From contig JAUWTE010000027.1 in NCBI GenBank assembly GCA_030609765.1, forward strand, positions 1 to 14,247: 14,247 bases of DNA, written 5' to 3'. The notes below the pieces were generated by a model that saw only the letters and a program-made list of their open reading frames with translations, had not been told where the DNA came from and made no database searches. A program made the translations under genes and the position numbers. Positions 6,353 through 12,262 of this stretch are shown one piece after another; the first letter of the stretch is position 1, and each line of letters begins with the position of its first letter. This DNA is from Acidobacteriota bacterium. Lineage in GTDB: Bacteria; Acidobacteriota; UBA890.

Positions 6353-7678
6353 ATGAGCGGATCGGAAGTCGGGACGACGATGAGTAGGGCCGAAGAGCTG
6401 CGCGCAGCGCAGCGCGAATACATATTCCCCTGCGTCGGTACCTACTATCCGGAGCCGTTAGTGCTGGCCGAGGGCAGTGGCGTCTGGGTCAAGGACGTAA
6501 ACGGCGTCGAGTACCTGGACCTGTTCGCCGGGATCCTCACGACCTCGGTGGGCCACTGCCACCCCGATGTGAATGCGGCAGTGCAGGAACAACTCGGACG
6601 CCTAGGGCACACCTCCAGCCTGTATATTAGCGAGAACCAGATCGAGGTCGCGCGACGCCTGAGCGAGATCTCGCCCGGCGCTCTGAACAAGTGCTTCTTC
6701 ACCAGCAGCGGCACCGAGGCAGTCGAGACTGCGGTGATGCTCGCCTGCATGTACACGGGGCGTACCGAGATCATGGCACTCCGGCTGGCCTATTCTGGCC
6801 GGAGTATCCTGGCGACCAACATCACCGCCCACGCCCCATGGCGACCGCTGGCCAGCACCCTGCCCGTCAAACATGTGCTGGCGCCCTACCCCTACCGCTG
6901 CCCGTTCAAATCGCCGTGCGATGACAGCTGTGTAGAGGCGTTTGCCAACGACCTGGAAGAAGCGATCCTGACGACCACCACCGGCAGGCCGGCGGCCTTC
7001 ATCGCCGAGACGGTCCTCGGCGTCGGCGGCTACATCGTGCCGCCTCCCGGGTACTTCCAGCGCGCCGCGGAGATCATCCGCGCCCACGGCGGCGTCTTCA
7101 TCTGCGACGAGGTCCAGGCCGGTCTCGGACGGACCGGCGACAAGTGGTTCGGCATCGAGCACTGGGGAGTCGAGCCCGACATCATGGTGATGGCCAAGGG
7201 CATCGCCAACGGCCAGCCGGTGGGCGCCACGATCGCCCGCGACGAGATCGCCGACGCGTGGACCGCCAAGACGATCTCGACGTACGGAGGCAACCCGGTG
7301 AGCATGGCCGCGGCCGCCGCCACGCTCGACGTGCTGCGGCGCGAGGACGCTCCGGCTAACGCGGCGGCGCGGGGTCGCCAGCTGCAGGCCGGGCTCGAGG
7401 AGCTGGCGCTGCGTCACGAATGGATCGGCGATGTGCGCGGCATGGGCCTGATGCAGGCGCTGGAGCTCGTCGAGGACCGTGAGAGTACGCGGCCGAGCCC
7501 GCAGCGGGCCGCGGCGCTGCTGGCGGCAACCAAGGAGGAGGAGATCCTCGTCGGCCTGGGTGGCCTGCACGGCCACGTCGTGCGGATCGGCCCGAGCCTG
7601 CTGATCTCCGAGGAGGAAACCGCCGAGGGGCTGGCTCGCCTGGGCCGCGCCTGCGAGCGCGTCGAGCAGGCGGGCTGA
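6353..7678 (+). CDS. Class III PLP aminotransferase, AGXT2-like
   Basis: A 441-residue class III (omega) aminotransferase acting in the cytoplasm with pyridoxal phosphate. Key features are the phosphate-binding SSGTEAVETA near residue 118, D252 in FICDEVQAGLGRTG (cofactor pyridine-nitrogen contact), and the Schiff-base lysine K282 in MVMAKGIANGQPVGA. TYGGNPVSMAAA follows at about 310. The insert PYPYRCPFKSPCDDSC near 178-193 is typical of alanine-glyoxylate aminotransferase 2 and related omega-aminotransferases, which accept beta-alanine, 3-aminoisobutyrate, 4-aminobutyrate and, in animals, dimethylarginines. Placed after mmsA and before a symporter, it most plausibly turns an imported beta-amino acid into the semialdehyde used by MmsA; this is inferred from order. 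GC rises strongly within this gene (44 of 60 bases in 7081-7140). It is 12 bases upstream of the next small ORF. Confidence 0.9.
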   Translation: MSGSEVGTTMSRAEELRAAQREYIFPCVGTYYPEPLVLAEGSGVWVKDVNGVEYLDLFAGILTTSVGHCHPDVNAAVQEQLGRLGHTSSLYISENQIEVARRLSEISPGALNKCFFTSSGTEAVETAVMLACMYTGRTEIMALRLAYSGRSILATNITAHAPWRPLASTLPVKHVLAPYPYRCPFKSPCDDSCVEAFANDLEEAILTTTTGRPAAFIAETVLGVGGYIVPPPGYFQRAAEIIRAHGGVFICDEVQAGLGRTGDKWFGIEHWGVEPDIMVMAKGIANGQPVGATIARDEIADAWTAKTISTYGGNPVSMAAAAATLDVLRREDAPANAAARGRQLQAGLEELALRHEWIGDVRGMGLMQALELVEDRESTRPSPQRAAALLAATKEEEILVGLGGLHGHVVRIGPSLLISEEETAEGLARLGRACERVEQAG

Positions 7679-7690
7679 ACGGGTGCGCCG

Positions 7691-7807
7691 GTGATCGTCG
7701 GCCTGCCCTGGACGGCGTGGCTGCTGCTGATTGCCGCGGTCGGCTTGGGCTCGGGGATCGAGCTGGTGCACTACCTACGCCAGCGGCGTAAACGCGGAGA
7801 CGCCTGA
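7691..7807 (+). CDS. Small single-pass membrane protein preceding the symporter
   Basis: A 38-residue ORF starting at GTG and ending in TGA one base before the symporter start. It reads as a short N-terminus, a hydrophobic helix (WTAWLLLIAAVGLGSGIELV) and a basic tail LRQRRKRGDA, so one membrane span with the C-terminus probably inside by the positive-inside rule. Several sodium/solute symporters have a small membrane partner encoded just upstream (for example the YhdT type with PanF). This one is shorter than those and I cannot assign a family. The tight fit between two real genes and the clean topology support it, although the ribosome-binding site is weak. Confidence 0.55.
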   Translation: MIVGLPWTAWLLLIAAVGLGSGIELVHYLRQRRKRGDA

Positions 7808-7808
7808 C

Positions 7809-9284
7809 GTGGGATCCGCCACCGTCGTCGGCGTCCTCGTCGCCTACCTGTTGATCCTGCTGGGTCTCGGCTGGTGGGCGCGGCGCGGCGCGCACAGCGT
7901 CGCGGGCTACTACGTCGCCGACAAGGAATTGCCCTCCTGGGTGATCGCCTTCAGCTCCAACGTCACCGGCGAGAGCGCCTGGCTGCTGCTGGGCCTCACC
8001 GGTATGGGCTACGCCGTCGGTGTTCACGCGCTGTGGATCGTACTCGGCGAGGTCCTCGGCGTGGCGCTGGGCTGGGTGCTCGTAGCGGTGCCGTTCAAGG
8101 TGTGGACCGACCGCTACGATGCCATCACCGTGCCCGACTACCTGGAGGCGCGCTTCGGCGACACCGCCCACGTGATGCGCTGGTTGAGCCTGGTAATCGT
8201 CGTGAGCATGGTCACTGCCTACACGGCGGCGCAGCTGACTGCCTCCGGCAAGGTGTTTGCCTCGTTCTTGGGGACAAGCTACGCGGCCGGCGTCCTGATC
8301 GGCGCCGCGGTGGTCCTCTATTACACGACCGTCGGTGGCTTCAAGGCGGTCGCCTACAGCGATCTCCTGCAGGGAGTGCTGATGTTCTGCGGGCTGCTGG
8401 TCCTGCCCTTCGTCGGCTTCGCCGCCGCCGGTGGCTGGAGTGCGACGATGGCGGGGCTGCAGGCCACCGATCCGGCCCTGCTGCGGCCGATGGGCAGCTA
8501 CGGAATGAGCCTGCAGGGGGTGATCTCGGCCGCGAGCTTCGTCGGCATCGGCCTCGCCTTTCTCGGTGCCCCGCAGCTGCTGACAAGGTTCATCGCCGCC
8601 CGTAGCCGCAGGGACATTCTCGACGGCGGCCTGATGGCGGTAGGGTGCATTGTCGTCTTCGACATCGGTGCCGTATTCAGCGGCATGGCAGGACGGGTGC
8701 TCTTCCCGAATCTCGCCGACCCCGAGTCGGTGCTGCCGGAGCTCGCCTCCTCGCTGCTGCCCGCGGTGTTCACAGGAGTCTTTCTGGTCATCGTGCTGGC
8801 GGCGATCATGTCGACGGCCGACTCACTGCTGATCATGGCCTCGGCCACCGTGGTGCGTGACATCGTGCAGCGCATCTACCGTCCAGCGCTGTCGCAGCGC
8901 CGGCTTTCGCTGTACGGCAAGCTGACCACGGTGCTGATCGGCGGTGTGGCGATCCTCTTTGCGCTCACCGAGGCGCGCCTCATCTTCTGGTTCGTGCTCT
9001 TCGCCTGGTCGGGGCTGGGCTGTGCGTTCGCGCCGGTGGTGCTCTGCTCGCTCTACTGGAAGCGTGCCACCCGCGCCGGCGCCATCGCCGGCATGATCGG
9101 CGGCTACGCTACCGCCGTACTCTGGGTCGTCGTCTTCAAGACCTACACCTACGACCTGTACGAGATGCTTCCGGGGTTCGCCGTCGGATTCCTGCTGACC
9201 ATTGGCGTCTCCCTGCTCACCGAGCCGCCCGCGGCAGCAGAGGAGGAGTTCGAGGAGGTCTGGCGGCAGATCCGACGCTCCTGA
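7809..9284 (+). CDS. Sodium/solute symporter (SSS family, PutP-like)
   Basis: A 491-residue integral membrane protein that couples uptake of a small organic solute to Na+. GTG 7809 is chosen because it follows the preceding stop by one base and puts the first membrane helix (VVGVLVAYLLILLGLGWW) at the N-terminus; longer versions add a non-membrane stretch overlapping the small gene. About 13 hydrophobic segments are visible. Family marks include GYYVADKELPSWVIAFSSNVTGESAWLLLG (first broken helix), RYDAITVPDYLEARF, YYTTVGGFKAVAYSDLLQG and the late Na+-site helix ILAAIMSTADSLLIMASA-type segment seen here as LAAIMSTADSLLIM. Overall it is nearest to proline or amino-acid symporters. Substrate is not determined; its place beside an aminotransferase and a peptidase suggests an amino acid or short peptide product. 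The last 25 residues are an acidic cytoplasmic tail. Confidence 0.92.
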   Translation: MGSATVVGVLVAYLLILLGLGWWARRGAHSVAGYYVADKELPSWVIAFSSNVTGESAWLLLGLTGMGYAVGVHALWIVLGEVLGVALGWVLVAVPFKVWTDRYDAITVPDYLEARFGDTAHVMRWLSLVIVVSMVTAYTAAQLTASGKVFASFLGTSYAAGVLIGAAVVLYYTTVGGFKAVAYSDLLQGVLMFCGLLVLPFVGFAAAGGWSATMAGLQATDPALLRPMGSYGMSLQGVISAASFVGIGLAFLGAPQLLTRFIAARSRRDILDGGLMAVGCIVVFDIGAVFSGMAGRVLFPNLADPESVLPELASSLLPAVFTGVFLVIVLAAIMSTADSLLIMASATVVRDIVQRIYRPALSQRRLSLYGKLTTVLIGGVAILFALTEARLIFWFVLFAWSGLGCAFAPVVLCSLYWKRATRAGAIAGMIGGYATAVLWVVVFKTYTYDLYEMLPGFAVGFLLTIGVSLLTEPPAAAEEEFEEVWRQIRRS

Positions 9285-9302
9285 TCACGAGGAGACGACG
9301 CG

Positions 9303-9422
9303 ATGAGGTTTTCAGGACCATCGATGGGCAACGCCGCCCTCTGGTTACTGCTGGCGGCGACGTGCGTGGCCGGCTCGGCCGTGTCTGCAGAGAGGAGGCA
9401 GGATGAGAATCTCCGAGAATGA
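9303..9422 (+). CDS. Small ORF with signal peptide, possible truncated secreted protein
   Basis: A 39-residue frame from ATG 9303, with GAGGAG a few bases upstream, encodes a clear signal peptide ending in CVAGSAVSA, then only ERRQDENLRE before a TGA. It overlaps the next gene's ATG 9403 by 20 bases in another frame, and the Shine-Dalgarno for that ATG lies within this ORF. It may be a genuine tiny exported peptide, a leader coupling translation to the peptidase gene, or the left-over front of a secreted protein lost by deletion or frameshift. Confidence 0.4.
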   Translation: MRFSGPSMGNAALWLLLAATCVAGSAVSAERRQDENLRE

Positions 9423-10668
9423 TGTGGTTCATGCAGTGGCCTACCTGGCCAACCGAACGAGACTCGGCAGGATGGGGGCGGTCCGTGTGACGATCCGCTC
9501 GACCCTGCCGGCGCTGCTGCTTCTTCTGGCGTTGCTGCTGGTACCGGCGACGGGCGGCGCTCAAGACAAACCGAGAGCGCGCGACCTGGGCATCCACTTC
9601 GATGGAACCCCCGGCGCCCTCAATGCGATCACTGATGTGGACGGCGTGAGGGTCGGCCACACCACCTTGATCCGAGGAGACGGACCCCTGACGGTGGGCG
9701 AGGGGCCAGTGCGAACCGGCGTCACGGCGATTCTGCCGCGGGGCGAGCACCCCGAGGAACCGGTTTTCGCCGGTTGGTTCGCTCTCAACGGCAATGGTGA
9801 GATGACCGGGACGACCTGGGTGGAGGAGTCAGGCTTCCTCGAAGGCCCGATCGTCATCACCAACACCCACAGTGTCGGCGTGGTCCGGGATGCTGTGATT
9901 GCCTGGCAGGTTGAGCGGGGCGCCGCATTTCGGCCCTGGTCTCTACCGGTCGTGGCGGAAACGTATGACGGGTATCTGAACGACATCAACGGCTTCCATG
10001 TGAAGCCGGAGCATGTCTTCGCCGCCCTGGATAGCGCGGCGACCGGACCGCTAGTTGAAGGAAACGTTGGCGGCGGCACCGGGATGATCTGTATGGGGTT
10101 CAAAGGCGGCATCGGCACGTCGTCGCGACAACTTTCAGAGAATGCCGGAGGCTACATCGTGGGGGTCCTGGTGCAAGCGAATTTCGGCGGCCGAGCCCAG
10201 CTACGCGTCGACGGGGTTCCCGTGGGGATGGAGATCGCGCGGCAAAGCGGAACTGAGCTGACATTCCCCGTGGACGACCATCCGGCCGGAGGTGGATCGA
10301 TCATCATCGTGGTTGCCACAGACGCACCGCTTCTACCACACCAGCTGAAGCGTTTGGCCCGGCGTGCCTCGCTCGGCGTCGCCCGTGTCGGGGGAACTTC
10401 GCACAACGGCTCGGGCGACATCTTCGTTGCCTTCTCGAGCGCCAACCCGGGTGTTGCGTCGGCTGATCCGACAGCCGAGGTTGTCGTGCTCAGCAACTCT
10501 CGCATCACGCGCGTCTTCGAAGCCACGGTGCAAGCAACCGAGGAGGCCATCATCAATGCCATCATCGCGGCGGATACGATGGTAGGGAGGGACGGCCATC
10601 GCATCGAGGCCCTACCACACGACCGCCTGCTAGAGATCATGAGTCGGTTCAACCGCCTGCAGCGCTAG
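9403..10668 (+). CDS. Secreted P1/DmpA-family aminopeptidase (S58)
   Basis: A member of the DmpA/BapA family of self-cleaving N-terminal nucleophile aminopeptidases, many of which remove D-amino or beta-amino residues from peptides. From ATG 9403 it has 421 residues. The family core is intact: GIHFDGTPGALNAITDVDGVRVGHTT, NGNGEMTGTTWVEESG, VGGGTGMICMGFKGGIGTSSR and GGTSHNGSGDIF. The expected autocleavage lies between G298 and S299 in PAGGGSIIIVVATDAPLLPH, making S299 the nucleophile. ATG 9403 has AGGAGG 4 bases upstream. However, the export signal (LPALLLLLALLLVPATGGAQ) begins only near residue 35, so ATG 9472 or GTG 9487 (preceded by GGGGGCGG) would give a more normal signal peptide. The enzyme should act in the periplasm or outside the cell, feeding the adjacent symporter. 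It ends in TAG with a TGA 7 codons later. Confidence 0.9.
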   Translation: MRISENDVVHAVAYLANRTRLGRMGAVRVTIRSTLPALLLLLALLLVPATGGAQDKPRARDLGIHFDGTPGALNAITDVDGVRVGHTTLIRGDGPLTVGEGPVRTGVTAILPRGEHPEEPVFAGWFALNGNGEMTGTTWVEESGFLEGPIVITNTHSVGVVRDAVIAWQVERGAAFRPWSLPVVAETYDGYLNDINGFHVKPEHVFAALDSAATGPLVEGNVGGGTGMICMGFKGGIGTSSRQLSENAGGYIVGVLVQANFGGRAQLRVDGVPVGMEIARQSGTELTFPVDDHPAGGGSIIIVVATDAPLLPHQLKRLARRASLGVARVGGTSHNGSGDIFVAFSSANPGVASADPTAEVVVLSNSRITRVFEATVQATEEAIINAIIAADTMVGRDGHRIEALPHDRLLEIMSRFNRLQR

Positions 10669-10753
10669 CAGGCCGTGAAATCTACGGAGTGATCGACCCC
10701 TGCACGTGGTGCCAGATTGACCCAATAGTGCCGACGGAGGCCGAAGACCGGAA

Positions 10754-12247
10754 ATGAAGAACAGAATACCCTCAGTTGCGTTCTTGCCGTGTGCAATAGC
10801 CGTCGCCTTGTCGTTCCCAGCTTATGGCAGCGCGCCTGAACTCCAGGGCACATCCGGCACGCCCAATATCATTTTGGTTTTTCTCGATGATGCGGGCTAC
10901 GCCGATTTTGGAGTCACTGGTTCATCCACCCCAACGCCCACCATCGACGCTCTAGCAACAAATGGTGTGCAATTCACCCAGTTCTATGACGCCTCACCTG
11001 TATGCTCGGCGTCCCGGGCGGCTCTGCTGACAGGTCGCTACCCCGACCGTTTCAGCTTCGCAAATGTCCTTTTTCCAGATGACACCGGGGGGTTACCCCA
11101 GGAAGAACAAACGCTGGCCGAGCTGCTGACCGCGCAGGGGTATTCCACCCACATTTTCGGCAAATGGCATTTGGGCCACCTCCCCGGGGCTTTACCGCTC
11201 TCGCATGGATTTGATCAGTATTACGGCATCCCGTATTCCAATGATATGTGGCCCTATGAGAGAGATGCTGAGGCCTTGGATCCTGCGGACGAGCAGGCCT
11301 ATGTTCACAATCCCAGCAGCTCTCAGCCACCCTTGCCTCTCTATGAGGGCAATACGGTTGTTAAGGCCAGTGTCACTCCTTCTGACCAGAAGGTGCTGAC
11401 ACAACTGTTTACCGACAGAGCAATTGAGGTCATCGAAGCAAGTAGTGACCGGCCATTCTTTATATATCTACCTTACAGTTCTTCTCATATTCCGATATTC
11501 GTGAGAGATGAAATCAAAGGCAGGTCAGAGGGCACTCTCTATCAGGATGTGATCTACGAATACGATCTCCAGATGGCGCGCATTATGAAGGCACTGCGCG
11601 ATAGAGCCATTGAGCAGGATACTCTGATTATCTTTACCTCCGATAATGGTCCATGGACGGTATGGGGAGATCATGCAGGCTCGGCGGGTGATCTGCGCGG
11701 TTTCAAAATGACCACCTTTGAAGGAGGGATTCGCGTCTTTGCCGCAATGCACTGGCCCGCGGGATTCAACAAAGGTGTGACTGTCACCAGCCCTGTCATG
11801 ACAATCGATATTTTGCCAACCATCGCGGAGATCATTGGCGCACAGCCCGGCGGTCAAGAGCTCGATGGCCGGTCGCTCGTGTCTCTGATCGAAGGTACGC
11901 AGCCGGCTGGGGCTGAGCCTCGCGCTCTGTACAACTACTATTTGGGCGAGCTGGAGAGCATGCGTTACGGGAAGTGGAAATTGCATTTTCCCCGCCAGGT
12001 CAGGACAGTGACAAGAGTAGGCAGTGCCGGCTTCCGCGGTGATTATGGCGAGGAGCTTATTGACTGGTCGCTTTATGACCTGGATGCCGACCCCGGTGAG
12101 AGCGTTAATGTGATTGATCGCCACCCTGAGATTGCTGAACAACTGAAGAAAATGGCGGCGGCTTTCTCGCGTGACTTGGAAGCAAGCAAGAAGCCAATGG
12201 GAGACTACGGTCACAAAGAAGGCGCACGCGTAGAGGAGTCCAGGTAG
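10754..12247 (+). CDS. Secreted type I sulfatase
   Basis: A 497-residue sulfatase that hydrolyses a sulfate ester after its active-site cysteine is oxidised to formylglycine. An N-terminal signal (IPSVAFLPCAIAVALSFPAYGSA) sends it out of the cytoplasm. Visible active-site elements are D45-D46 in LVFLDDAGYADFG (calcium ligands), C84 in the CSASR form of the C-x-[PA]-x-R modification motif with the downstream LLTGRYP, K137 and H139 in FGKWHLGH, and TSDNGPW near residue 295 (further calcium ligands). The substrate is probably a sulfated polysaccharide or aryl sulfate, but I cannot tell which. The gene is much more AT-rich than its right neighbour (20 of 60 bases are GC in 11461-11520, against 47 of 60 in 13381-13440), a sign of transfer. 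Its stop is a tandem TAG TAA. No formylglycine-generating enzyme gene is in the window. Confidence 0.93.
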   Translation: MKNRIPSVAFLPCAIAVALSFPAYGSAPELQGTSGTPNIILVFLDDAGYADFGVTGSSTPTPTIDALATNGVQFTQFYDASPVCSASRAALLTGRYPDRFSFANVLFPDDTGGLPQEEQTLAELLTAQGYSTHIFGKWHLGHLPGALPLSHGFDQYYGIPYSNDMWPYERDAEALDPADEQAYVHNPSSSQPPLPLYEGNTVVKASVTPSDQKVLTQLFTDRAIEVIEASSDRPFFIYLPYSSSHIPIFVRDEIKGRSEGTLYQDVIYEYDLQMARIMKALRDRAIEQDTLIIFTSDNGPWTVWGDHAGSAGDLRGFKMTTFEGGIRVFAAMHWPAGFNKGVTVTSPVMTIDILPTIAEIIGAQPGGQELDGRSLVSLIEGTQPAGAEPRALYNYYLGELESMRYGKWKLHFPRQVRTVTRVGSAGFRGDYGEELIDWSLYDLDADPGESVNVIDRHPEIAEQLKKMAAAFSRDLEASKKPMGDYGHKEGARVEESR

Positions 12248-12262
12248 TAACATGCGCACGTC

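Noticed and set aside
7731..7808. Longer symporter N-terminus beginning inside the small upstream gene
   Set aside because: It would add about 26 non-membrane residues and overlap the small ORF. GTG 7809 places the first helix at the N-terminus as is usual in the family.
6602..8171. Long minus-strand open frames opposite the aminotransferase and symporter
   Set aside because: They are antisense to genes with intact catalytic and membrane motifs and encode low-complexity Arg/Ala/Gly-rich sequence, typical of high-GC shadows.
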